Shown: positions 34,093-41,664 of the stretch, piece after piece
Numbering within the stretch: position 1 is the stretch's first letter
Layout of the letters: every line of letters begins with the position of its first letter
Assembly (NCBI GenBank): GCA_913060565.1
Contig: CAJXRU010000020.1
Coordinates: 1-41,664, forward strand
From: an uncultured Gammaproteobacteria bacterium
Lineage (GTDB): Bacteria > Pseudomonadota > Gammaproteobacteria > Enterobacterales > Psychrobiaceae
Direction of reading: 5' to 3'
Length of the DNA: 41,664 nt
The notes under the pieces: model-generated
Database searches by the model: none
What the model saw: only the letters and a program-made list of their open reading frames with translations
Told to the model about the DNA's origin: nothing
Made by a program: the position numbers and the translations under genes

Positions 34093-34122
34093 ATAATGCG
34101 ACAACTGTCGCAACAAAGTCAA
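34093..34122 (-). promoter_or_regulatory. Promoter of the BlaI operon
   Basis: On the minus strand, TTGACT (34122-34117), an 18-bp spacer and CATTAT (34098-34093) form a plausible promoter 47 bp before the start codon. The spacer holds the operator at 34097-34112. Confidence 0.5.
34097..34112. promoter_or_regulatory. BlaI-type operator 1 (TGCGACA-N2-TGTCGCA)
   Basis: A perfect 7-2-7 palindrome. Its core GACA-N2-TGTC follows the TACA-N2-TGTA layout known for BlaI/MecI operators. It is placed where bound repressor would block RNA polymerase. Confidence 0.7.
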
Positions 34123-34129
34123 CAACCAA

Positions 34130-34145
34130 TGTGACATTTGTCGCA
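34130..34145. promoter_or_regulatory. BlaI-type operator 2 (TGTGACA-N2-TGTCGCA)
   Basis: Same core GACA-N2-TGTC as operator 1, with one mismatch in the outer arm. Its centre is 33 bp from operator 1, about three helical turns, allowing cooperative binding on one face. Confidence 0.65.
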
Positions 34146-34151
34146 CATTAT

Positions 34152-34167
34152 ATTTAGATTTCTAAAT
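34152..34167. repeat. AT-rich 7-2-7 palindrome
   Basis: ATTTAGA-TT-TCTAAAT is a perfect inverted repeat 14 bp after the reductase gene stop, adjoining operator 2. It has the same geometry as the BlaI sites but a different core. It could be a weak terminator for the reductase gene or a degenerate third site. Confidence 0.35.
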
Positions 34168-34180
34168 TAGATAATATTTT

Positions 34181-35221
34181 TCAGCGAGTTAGTTTATTAA
34201 TTTCTTTTTCTAGAGCAAGAGAAGATAAGCAAGGTGAACCCGTTTTTCCTGCATTTTCTTTGACTAATTGAGTGATTGCCGCATTAATCGGACTGGTTTG
34301 ATGATGTACTTTTGCCAAATCAACAATAGCGCCATTGAGATAATCAATCTCGGTTTGACGACCTAACATAAAATCTTCATACATCGATGAACGCGCTGTG
34401 GGATCTATTTTTAACATGGAAGAAGCGACTATTTTATAGAGCCACGTTGGTAATGATAAAACGAGTGGAATGATTTTAGGGCGCACTTTACCCGATCTGA
34501 CTGGCTCAATACCCGCTGCTTTAAACACAGTTAAGGCTTCTGAAATAGCCTGCGCTAAAATACGGCGATAGGCGCGATCAGACAATTCTTCTAATAATGG
34601 AATACCCGATAACGCATTGATTGCATTATTTAAATTAAGTAGTAGCTTAGTCCATTGAATATTGCGAAGGTCATTGTAAATATCAACACTCAATCGTGCC
34701 GAATCAAACGCAGCAATCAGTTCGACTGCACTATTATTTGGATCTTCTAGCGCAACATTACCTTCGGTGCCGCAATGCAATTGCCCCTCCCCTTTAGTTA
34801 ATACGTTGAATGGCACCATACCCGATAGCACGGTGAACATGGGAAGGTGCTTGCGCAACACATCACCGTTGGTCACGCCATTTTGTAAACTGACAATCAC
34901 CGCAGAAGATTTGGCATACTTTGCAATATCCAATGCAATAGCTTCGGTGTCACCACTTTTTACAGTAACCAAAATAAAATCGGCATTTGCGAGTGCACTG
35001 ATTTCGAGTGAATAGTTAATATTTTCTGGGGCTACGTATTCTTGTCTGCCGCACCAATCTGTTAACGTTAAGCCGTTACTTTGCAGTTGTTGCTGCATAC
35101 GTTGACGACCAATTAACGTCACATCAACGCCAGCAGATGTTAAACATCCACCTACATAACAGCCAATGCTTCCGGCGCCAACAATGGCAACTTTATATTG
35201 TGTCTCTATGGTTGAATCCAT
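34181..35221 (-). CDS. Ketopantoate reductase family protein (PanE/ApbA-like)
   Basis: A 346-aa NADPH-dependent 2-dehydropantoate 2-reductase-type enzyme. It has the Rossmann motif GAGSIG near residue 14, VKSGDTEAIA with the conserved Lys, the VSLQNGV segment, a second conserved Lys in WTKLLLNLNNAINAL, and a C-terminal SLALEKEINKL tail. Whether it is the true pantothenate enzyme or one of the many paralogues with other 2-keto acid substrates cannot be settled, so no symbol is given. ATG 35221 is used because the longer frame (ATG 35272) would include the terminator hairpin of the upstream gene. Confidence 0.85.
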   Translation of the reverse strand: MDSTIETQYKVAIVGAGSIGCYVGGCLTSAGVDVTLIGRQRMQQQLQSNGLTLTDWCGRQEYVAPENINYSLEISALANADFILVTVKSGDTEAIALDIAKYAKSSAVIVSLQNGVTNGDVLRKHLPMFTVLSGMVPFNVLTKGEGQLHCGTEGNVALEDPNNSAVELIAAFDSARLSVDIYNDLRNIQWTKLLLNLNNAINALSGIPLLEELSDRAYRRILAQAISEALTVFKAAGIEPVRSGKVRPKIIPLVLSLPTWLYKIVASSMLKIDPTARSSMYEDFMLGRQTEIDYLNGAIVDLAKVHHQTSPINAAITQLVKENAGKTGSPCLSSLALEKEINKLTR

Positions 35222-35222
35222 G

Positions 35223-35263
35223 AAAACTCGAGGTATTATCGAAACTAACTCCAATAATACCTC
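35223..35263 (-). terminator. Terminator of the ClpP-like lipoprotein gene
   Basis: A perfect 10-bp stem GAGGTATTAT/ATAATACCTC (35263-35254 with 35239-35230), a 14-nt loop and a downstream GAGTTTT on the minus strand begin 12 bp after the stop codon. It also covers the 5' leader of the reductase gene. Confidence 0.65.
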
Positions 35264-35274
35264 TATTTTCACCG

Positions 35275-36273
35275 TTATTTGGTAATTAAATACTTATCTA
35301 ATTCTGTTTGTGTCATTACGTGAATATCACTCGCCGGCGCTGCGTTTAGTGTGAAGAAATAAAACTCTGGGCCCAATTCGTCACCTAGTAACTCTCTGAA
35401 AAAGGTCAATTGTGCGCCGTGCTCAGCGTCATCTCGACTCAGTAAATGAGCAGATTTACCATTCACACAGCACCAAGAGTGAACACCAACTTTACCCCCT
35501 TTGTTGTATTCACGCTTGAACCCTGCGGCAAAAAGATCAACGCCACCAGAGTTGATGTCACCATTGGCTTTTACCACAGTAGTTAGCTTAGCGTTTCTGA
35601 TCAAACGTCCGGTATGCATGTTAATAGCATCGTTTACTGAGCCATCTATTTCTTGCAGAATTAACGTATCAACATTCGTATTATTCTTAATTAATTCATT
35701 CATTTGAATATATGTTTCAGTGCCTAAGGTGCCATTAAGCGTGGCTGTATTATCTAATACTTCAATGCTGCTATTGCCCGCGCCAAAAAACGATTCGTTA
35801 ATTATCATACGTACATTAAACACATCCTGAGTTAGCACATTTTTCACATTACCGTCGTAGATAAAATTATCACCATCAGGAGTGAGCGTAATATTAGCGC
35901 CTTTTAGAACTGAATCACCCGCTTGATTTTTAATGACAATGGCGAGTGTTTTTTCAGGTTCGTTTTTGTCTGGATTAAATCCAAATGTGACCAGACCTTT
36001 TTCGAATTCTGCAACCACCGACTTTTGACCAGCACCAAAATCATAAAAAGCGAGAGTGTATTGTACACCTTCAAATTGAAGTTCTACCTGGGCATTCTGT
36101 GTTTTAAAGTCAGCAATATAATCATCAATTTTGTCAGGCTGAATAAGATGAAATTCTTTGATCGGTAACTTGGTCGTTTCCACCTTGTTTGTCGTTGACT
36201 TACTGCTACCACCACAAGCTTGCAGTAGCATTCCTATACATACTGCTGTGCATACATTTCTTAATTTATTCAT
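35275..36273 (-). CDS. Lipoprotein with ClpP/crotonase-like domain
   Basis: A 332-aa lipoprotein (lipobox LQAC followed by GGSSKS). The first ~160 residues form a beta-rich region that I do not recognise. The C-terminal ~150 residues match a periplasmic ClpP-like family. That part has a strand-helix start VDTLILQEIDGS, an INMHTGRLIR helix, a nucleophile-type turn NSGGVDLFAAG, a GVHSWCC segment, and FFTLNAAPASDIHVMTQTEL. The Ser in SGGVD and His in GVHSW would be the catalytic residues by analogy; adjacent Cys-Cys is unusual. Function is unknown. ATG 36273 is used (AGGAGAGAG upstream); an ATG at 36294 would include that signal. It follows the alpha-2-macroglobulin gene on the same strand. Confidence 0.7.
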   Translation of the reverse strand: MNKLRNVCTAVCIGMLLQACGGSSKSTTNKVETTKLPIKEFHLIQPDKIDDYIADFKTQNAQVELQFEGVQYTLAFYDFGAGQKSVVAEFEKGLVTFGFNPDKNEPEKTLAIVIKNQAGDSVLKGANITLTPDGDNFIYDGNVKNVLTQDVFNVRMIINESFFGAGNSSIEVLDNTATLNGTLGTETYIQMNELIKNNTNVDTLILQEIDGSVNDAINMHTGRLIRNAKLTTVVKANGDINSGGVDLFAAGFKREYNKGGKVGVHSWCCVNGKSAHLLSRDDAEHGAQLTFFRELLGDELGPEFYFFTLNAAPASDIHVMTQTELDKYLITK

Positions 36274-36366
36274 TATTTTATCTCTCTCCTGCAATTATTT
36301 AGTTAGCATTTTAGAGAGATGTAGCTGATCAAATTAGACAATAAATGTGTAAGATTTGTAAGAAAT

Positions 36367-36406
36367 CGTCTCTTGCCAATTACAATTTTTATGGAAGCAA
36401 GAGACG
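36367..36406 (-). terminator. Stem-loop after the alpha-2-macroglobulin gene
   Basis: A perfect 10-bp stem CGTCTCTTGC/GCAAGAGACG has a 20-nt loop and lies 8 bp past the stop. The minus-strand tail ATTTCTT is only moderately T-rich, so termination is probable but not certain. Confidence 0.55.
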
Positions 36407-36413
36407 TTAGTGT

Positions 36414-39400
36414 TTATTTTATCTCAATACGTGAACTTGCAGTTCGTGCTTTCACATCGGTACGATACATAGCCTCGGCCGTCGCTGGCCCCGTTTGATA
36501 ATTTCCGACATGTCGCACGCGGCTGTAATAAGAATAACTGTCTTTATCCTGCAAATTCATTAAATACCAAGTGACTTTGCCATCTTGAATATCGATATGA
36601 TTGTTATTCTTCCAATCACGATCAGAACTGCCTTTGTAAAACACATTACTGAGCCATGGACTAATGACTTCCAAGCCACCAGCGACATCGTCGGTAATCG
36701 CAATATGGGTACGAGGAATCGCCGAACTTATCGAAAGTGTCGTTTTTAATAAATCGCCAACTCTTAGATTGGTATCGCCTGTGATTACTTGCCATTTTCC
36801 ATCGACTCGCACAAAGCGTTGACGCTTAAGGTTAAGTCCAGCGCTCTGGGCTGTAACCTCAGTCAAAGGCAGCTGGTACTCCATGGTTAACCAATGTGCT
36901 TGTTGCTCTGGTAGCTGATATTGCAACTGATTACCGATTTGCGTGAACGACAGAGATTTCGGTTGTGCGTTTTCATTAATACCTTGATCTTTTAGTAGAT
37001 AACTACAAACACCATTAGCAAAGGTCGATCCGAAATGACCAAGCTGTTGTTGTTTGGCGATCACTCGCGCTGTTAGCTGCTCACGCTCAACGCTGCTCTT
37101 GTCATAAACCAAAGCTGCGAAACACTGCTGTGCGGTGTCGTTGTAGATATTTGTGCTGTCATCGAGGTAGGAATTATCGTTCGCCGCTTTCATATTTCCA
37201 AAATATAACGCTTTATCAGCCCCCAATGATTTTAACGCTAGCGCCTGTAAAACATTGGCGAATCGACTGCTAAAACCAATGTCCTGACGCTGCTTTAGCG
37301 CTTCCGCAAGCGTGATATTACCTCTGACGGCCAAGGCTAGAAGAGCCATGCTGCGTTCTAGTCCTGAGCTTGGTCGAAAAGACTGATTAAGAATACTTTC
37401 TATACCAATAAATGTATCGAGAGGCGGTAATGTTGTAGGCAAACCATCATTTAACCACGCATCAACAAGATAGGTATATCCAGTTAAGAACTTATCAGAT
37501 GCCGTTCCTTCAAAAAATGAAAACCTGCCACCAGATAACTTGCGAGTAGCAATGACGCTATTAAGAGCTTCTTTGCCCTGCGGCCACATTTCACTAGCGA
37601 ATGGGTTATTTTGGTAACTTAGGGCACGAGAAATTGTCTGCTCCCAACATTGATAAGGGTACTCTTGGTTATAATTGGCTAAAGCTCGCCAATCAATAGC
37701 TTGCGAGTTTAACGGCTGATAATTAAGAGAAATACTGCCTTCTATTACCGAGTTCGGTTTAACAATCTGTTGTGTTTTCGATGCGTTAACTAACCATTGT
37801 TGACGCTGCTGGTAAACTGCTGGTGCAACAGAGATTTGATGATAATTAACATAGTCGCTATCCAACTCGCTGGTTACTCTTAAAAAATGCTCACCGATAG
37901 ATAATTGAGGTAATGGAAAGATAACGCGATCTTGCTGATTAGCGGCTAACGTTATCTTTTGTTTATCAACCAACACATCGCCATCCCAAAGCGTTAGTAT
38001 ATCTTCAACAGATTTCTGTTGTTGACTAATGGCGGTTACTGCTAATTCACTCACATCAGATTGATAGGTATCTTTGGGGGCATCCACGAAATATTCCACG
38101 GGACGTTTAGTAGTAATATCAAGCGTTGTTAGCGATGAGGTTAGTTTTGTTGCCGTCAATGCTACCACTTTCCAACGCCCCACAAGCTGTGGCAATTGCA
38201 CGCTAATGGTTTGTGGTTGACCCGCTTTAAGATCAAGCAGCTGAAGCATTTTAGATTGCACAAACTGATCGTTATTTGTTGTGCTCAAATTAGCTAAACT
38301 CAAACCTGATGGAGGTGGGGGTTTAGGCTTAAATCTAGCCCTAGTTGTTGTTTCTCCATCAGATAACATCCCCGACATTCCAGCTGTCACTGGGCGCTCA
38401 GCGTTGGCAGCTCTTGCACCAGCGATCAATGACGTAATGGTTAATTCGTTGCTCAAGTCACTCTGTGACATTGGATATTCATGTTGCAACGACTTATGCA
38501 CTGTGGACTCAAAGTCGTAATCATTCATGGTGTAAGGGAAATAACTGATCAACGCATCGTTAAGCAGCCATAATTGACTTTGTGATGCTTGGTTAGCGTC
38601 TACTGTGATATTAATGCTCTCACCTGCTGCCACTGAATGATTATCAACGGTTAGATGAACCTCAGGTTTTGCAGTCGCTGATTTAACTATCATAGTTACG
38701 TCTGCAGTCAATAAACGTTGTGCACCCAATTGACTAAGATGATACTTCTCAAGTTTATCTGATTTAGCTAATTGTGCTAACTGGTCAACAATAACCTGGC
38801 TCGCTGTTTTCCGAGGCACAGCTATAGATGCATAAAGTTTAGCCGAGGGAATCCAGGTGTCATCAGCTACCAACTCAATCGTGTTAATTCCTTTATCCAC
38901 AGATTGTTGCCAGACTTTTTTAACATTTCCTGCATGTAAAATTAGGTTTACCATACCGCTGTGAGGCGAATCTAAAATAACATCGATAGATTGACCACTG
39001 ACAATAGATTTCGCTTTTTCGACTGTTAACTTGATACCCGATTTCAATTTATATGCACTCGGTTTTCGAGGTTTATTTGAATAAACATGCCGTTTCCAGT
39101 GATATTTCTCATTACCACTTTCAATAATGATATCTAATGTTTCGTGCTCTTGCTCAATAGCACAGCTTGCGGGTAGACGTTGCAAGTGGCAGGTTTTAAC
39201 TAATATAGGCGGTTGACCGCGTTTGACGGGATCGCGGTAAGCTCTGATCAACGTTGGGGTGTCATCGATTTTATTACCTTGATAATCAATGGCAATCACC
39301 TCTAGTTCTTGCCGCGCATCATTGTAGCGAGTACCAATGTAGTGACTTTGAGAAAAGTAAGATATTCGCTGTCTATTTTTCAAAGAGCTCCCGTCTTGTG

Positions 39401-41664
39401 CAATAACTTCAGTGTCAATTCGCATCTCAGCATAGGGCACCGTTGATTTAAATTGTTTAAGTTTAATCAAAGTTTCACCATCGTCATCCAGTATGACGTT
39501 GTATTGGCCTCCCTTTTCTTTGCCATTTTCATTATTTTCAAAGGCATCATAATCAAAGTAATCATACCCATCAGGCCAACTACTTGGCGTTTTCCATGTT
39601 TCAGATAACTTAAAATGTACACTTGCTCTAGCTTGTTTTAACGCGGTGCCGTTCATACGGCGATGAATCACATCAACGGATAGTGATTGACCTTTTAAAG
39701 CGGTGATTGGTGCATTAACTTTTAAGTCAAATTCGGGAGGTGTAAACTCTGTGACAATAAAAGAACCTATTACCTGCTGCAAACCAGAGGTAGAATCTTC
39801 AATCACAATATCATAGTAACCCTGCCCATGATTGTCGCCAAGTCGCATACTTGCCGTCGCAAATCCCATCCTGCTTAAATCATCAAAAGATAAAGGAAAT
39901 TGCTCGCCATTAGGTTGGGAGAGAAACAATTGATAGCCATCTAATGACGTTAACGGCACTAATCCTTTTTCACTTCTATATCGCGCAATAAAACCGACAT
40001 CAACCTTATCGCCAAGCTGATATAGAGGTTGAGTTGTCCACGCCTGTGCCTTTAGTGAATAGTTCAAACGTAAACTAGGTGGCTCTAATTTAATGGCAGC
40101 CGTTAACCCATTGTTTTCACTCCATAACCAACACTCACTATTACGAGTTAATGCTTGTTGGTAGTAATTTTTCCACTGTGTTTTATTGAGAGATAACATC
40201 CCATTTTTGTCAGTATTTCCGATAATTGATGGGGGCTGTTTCCCTTCACAAACCAAACTCATTACTGCATTTTTTATGGGCTTTGCGTCCCAATCAACAG
40301 CTTGAATAACGAGATCTAAACCGTTCCAAACGGCTAAATTATAACCAGAAGAATTAAACACGTTTGATTCTTTTTTATCGGCAACATCATACCTTTGATA
40401 ATGAGCCAGTGACTTGCCAGAAAATTCAATGTGAACTAACCCAGAACTTGCAACTAGGTGTTTCCTAAAATCGATGGGCTGTGGCGCACTAATTTGTATA
40501 GTGCTTTCTCTTGGTGACAGAGCTTTCGTAGTTAGCGGTGCAAGTTCACCATTTAAGAATTGTTGCAGCTCATCTTTGGTGTTTATCGCAGTTATGCGCT
40601 GTACCAATGGGCGAACGTTGCGACGAACCAATACAGGCAATGCAATAACATCTGCCTCAACAACAGAGTTTTGCTGCTTTGCCAAGTCCCAAAATGGCGA
40701 TGAAGAGCGAGTCTTAAATTTAATGACTGGTAAGTGCGGTAACGAATTCCCTTCAAAAGTTAGCTTAGATAAATCCATTTCGTAGCTTGAGTTGCCAGAA
40801 AAATGAAAGTTATAAATATGCTCTCCAAATCTAAACCTACGTTGGCCAGCCTCGAATTTGGGTCCCTTCATCCAACTTAGATCATAATTGTTGTTGTAGC
40901 TAAGTAACTGGTCAAAAACAAACGAAGAAAAAACTAGCGCAATACGTTCTGGCGCACACGGAATAACACCGTTTTCATCAACTTTAAGTATGCTATAAGT
41001 AAAGGGATGGCGTGTTTCAATACAAGAGAAACCATAAAATTCATGTTTACTACTATGCCGGAATGATTTTATGATCTCATTTTCTGACAATGCATATTGC
41101 TGCTCAGATACTTGAAAGCCATTTTGTAGAATAATTTTATATTGACCACTTTCTGCTAATTCAGGAAATTGTTGTACCGATGCAATCCATTCATGATCAT
41201 TAGAACTTTTATTATGCTCAATCCTAATAGAATAGCTCTTATTCGATGGAGAAATCACTTTCATGGCGCCTTCTAATTGCGCAAGAGGTATCTCCAAAGC
41301 TTGATGGTTTTCAATCTCAAACTCAACTGGAAAACCGTTAATACGAGATTCAACTCGCAGCCTTATCTCAGGAATAGGCGTCGACAGCATCAAACTTGCT
41401 TTTTCTGTCAGTGACGAACCTAGTGCACTAAAAGATTCATCAATCGACACCTGATAATGCGTCATGTACTTAAGGCTAGTTTGCAGGTCACACGACAGTG
41501 TATCGAGTTGAATAAAACGCCATTGGCATTGCTCGTTGAGATTATGAGAAAAGTTTACAGCTTGAATTTGTTGCGCAGTGGGAACTGCGCCTAAAATGGC
41601 GATATCTTGATTGAATCGAATGTTGATTTGCTTGATGTTTTTGTTGTCATAGGTATCGGTAGTG
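36414..41664 (-). CDS. Bacterial alpha-2-macroglobulin, thioester type (5'-truncated by window edge)
   Basis: At least 1749 codons; the frame is open to the right edge, so the apparent ATG at 41465 is not the start. Residues encoded beyond it (QINIRFNQDIAILG, CQWRFIQLDTLSCDL) match the N-terminal MG domain of bacterial alpha-2-macroglobulins. MG/BRD domains follow. A linker with GMSGMLSD and a run of prolines lies in the bait/A2M region, then RWKVVALTAT. The thioester motif CWEQ is intact in YPYQCWEQTISR, with the Cys codon at 37647-37649, before an alpha/alpha toroid and receptor-binding-like C-terminus. The family traps proteases in the periplasm. Its usual partner pbpC is not downstream. 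Confidence 0.93.
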   Translation of the reverse strand, partial: TTDTYDNKNIKQINIRFNQDIAILGAVPTAQQIQAVNFSHNLNEQCQWRFIQLDTLSCDLQTSLKYMTHYQVSIDESFSALGSSLTEKASLMLSTPIPEIRLRVESRINGFPVEFEIENHQALEIPLAQLEGAMKVISPSNKSYSIRIEHNKSSNDHEWIASVQQFPELAESGQYKIILQNGFQVSEQQYALSENEIIKSFRHSSKHEFYGFSCIETRHPFTYSILKVDENGVIPCAPERIALVFSSFVFDQLLSYNNNYDLSWMKGPKFEAGQRRFRFGEHIYNFHFSGNSSYEMDLSKLTFEGNSLPHLPVIKFKTRSSSPFWDLAKQQNSVVEADVIALPVLVRRNVRPLVQRITAINTKDELQQFLNGELAPLTTKALSPRESTIQISAPQPIDFRKHLVASSGLVHIEFSGKSLAHYQRYDVADKKESNVFNSSGYNLAVWNGLDLVIQAVDWDAKPIKNAVMSLVCEGKQPPSIIGNTDKNGMLSLNKTQWKNYYQQALTRNSECWLWSENNGLTAAIKLEPPSLRLNYSLKAQAWTTQPLYQLGDKVDVGFIARYRSEKGLVPLTSLDGYQLFLSQPNGEQFPLSFDDLSRMGFATASMRLGDNHGQGYYDIVIEDSTSGLQQVIGSFIVTEFTPPEFDLKVNAPITALKGQSLSVDVIHRRMNGTALKQARASVHFKLSETWKTPSSWPDGYDYFDYDAFENNENGKEKGGQYNVILDDDGETLIKLKQFKSTVPYAEMRIDTEVIAQDGSSLKNRQRISYFSQSHYIGTRYNDARQELEVIAIDYQGNKIDDTPTLIRAYRDPVKRGQPPILVKTCHLQRLPASCAIEQEHETLDIIIESGNEKYHWKRHVYSNKPRKPSAYKLKSGIKLTVEKAKSIVSGQSIDVILDSPHSGMVNLILHAGNVKKVWQQSVDKGINTIELVADDTWIPSAKLYASIAVPRKTASQVIVDQLAQLAKSDKLEKYHLSQLGAQRLLTADVTMIVKSATAKPEVHLTVDNHSVAAGESINITVDANQASQSQLWLLNDALISYFPYTMNDYDFESTVHKSLQHEYPMSQSDLSNELTITSLIAGARAANAERPVTAGMSGMLSDGETTTRARFKPKPPPPSGLSLANLSTTNNDQFVQSKMLQLLDLKAGQPQTISVQLPQLVGRWKVVALTATKLTSSLTTLDITTKRPVEYFVDAPKDTYQSDVSELAVTAISQQQKSVEDILTLWDGDVLVDKQKITLAANQQDRVIFPLPQLSIGEHFLRVTSELDSDYVNYHQISVAPAVYQQRQQWLVNASKTQQIVKPNSVIEGSISLNYQPLNSQAIDWRALANYNQEYPYQCWEQTISRALSYQNNPFASEMWPQGKEALNSVIATRKLSGGRFSFFEGTASDKFLTGYTYLVDAWLNDGLPTTLPPLDTFIGIESILNQSFRPSSGLERSMALLALAVRGNITLAEALKQRQDIGFSSRFANVLQALALKSLGADKALYFGNMKAANDNSYLDDSTNIYNDTAQQCFAALVYDKSSVEREQLTARVIAKQQQLGHFGSTFANGVCSYLLKDQGINENAQPKSLSFTQIGNQLQYQLPEQQAHWLTMEYQLPLTEVTAQSAGLNLKRQRFVRVDGKWQVITGDTNLRVGDLLKTTLSISSAIPRTHIAITDDVAGGLEVISPWLSNVFYKGSSDRDWKNNNHIDIQDGKVTWYLMNLQDKDSYSYYSRVRHVGNYQTGPATAEAMYRTDVKARTASSRIEIK

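Noticed and set aside
38281-38520. 79-codon plus-strand frame in the alpha-2-macroglobulin gene
   Set aside because: It lies opposite the Pro-rich linker of the large gene. Such antisense frames arise from codon bias, and no start signal is visible.
5-41664. CRISPR array, tRNA, rRNA or insertion sequence
   Set aside because: I saw no periodic direct repeats with spacers, no tRNA-like cloverleaf, no rRNA segment and no transposase motif on either strand by eye. A dedicated scan could still find a divergent case.

Overview
The window looks like chromosome from a marine gammaproteobacterium of the Alteromonadales type (Colwellia/Thalassotalea-like). This is inferred from the AT-rich base composition and the gene content: a TonB receptor, GGDEF-EAL signalling, MltD, a bacterial alpha-2-macroglobulin, and M1 and M23/M56 peptidases. 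No database comparison was possible. There are no rRNA or tRNA genes, no CRISPR array and no recognisable transposase or prophage gene. Coding density is high, and no gene-free stretch exceeds about 290 bases. The longest gap, 9083-9370, holds a paired operator and otherwise nothing I can name. Both ends cut a gene. Bases 1-48 are not genomic: they are an Illumina Nextera adapter with its index, so the real sequence starts at 49.

Layout. (a) 49-6408: the N-terminal part of a TonB-dependent receptor (-), divergent from an OmpR-type two-component pair, then a PAS-GGDEF-EAL protein. (b) 6559-9082: an MDR-family oxidoreductase divergent from a LysR regulator, and a small secreted TonB C-terminal-domain protein. 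(c) 9371-14760: a DUF3500 lipoprotein divergent from a Prx5-type peroxiredoxin, followed by three tandem paralogues that I do not recognise. Each paralogue has one N-terminal membrane anchor and six cysteines at matching positions. (d) 14885-20210: SDR and AraC regulator; lipoprotein alpha/beta hydrolase; TetR regulator divergent from an EamA exporter and a cupin. (e) 20220-26983: a large SF1 helicase with a C-terminal nuclease-like domain, an SGNH hydrolase, a secreted alpha/beta hydrolase, and a NarL-type two-component pair behind a 16-bp perfect inverted repeat. (f) 27035-30872: a membrane protein and an M1 aminopeptidase in one operon, then a TauE/SafE permease. (g) 30949-34046: an operon of a BlaI-type repressor, an M56-M23 fusion metallopeptidase and MltD. 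(h) 34181-41664: a ketopantoate reductase-like enzyme, a ClpP-like lipoprotein and a thioester alpha-2-macroglobulin that runs off the right edge.

How the parts work together. Several regulator-target units can be read directly from palindromes in shared promoters. TetR/EamA has two CATACT-N4-AGTATG sites. BlaI/M56-M23/MltD has a TGCGACA-N2-TGTCGCA site inside the promoter spacer plus a second copy. The NarL-type pair has its 16-bp repeat, and LysR/MDR has AGCAAA-N5-TTTGCT. The two most distinctive units are the putative cell-wall sensing and remodelling operon (BlaI, M56 fused to M23, MltD) and the peroxiredoxin-linked cluster of three Cys6 membrane-anchored paralogues. The second and third paralogues share an almost identical 70-bp 5' segment although their coding bodies have diverged.
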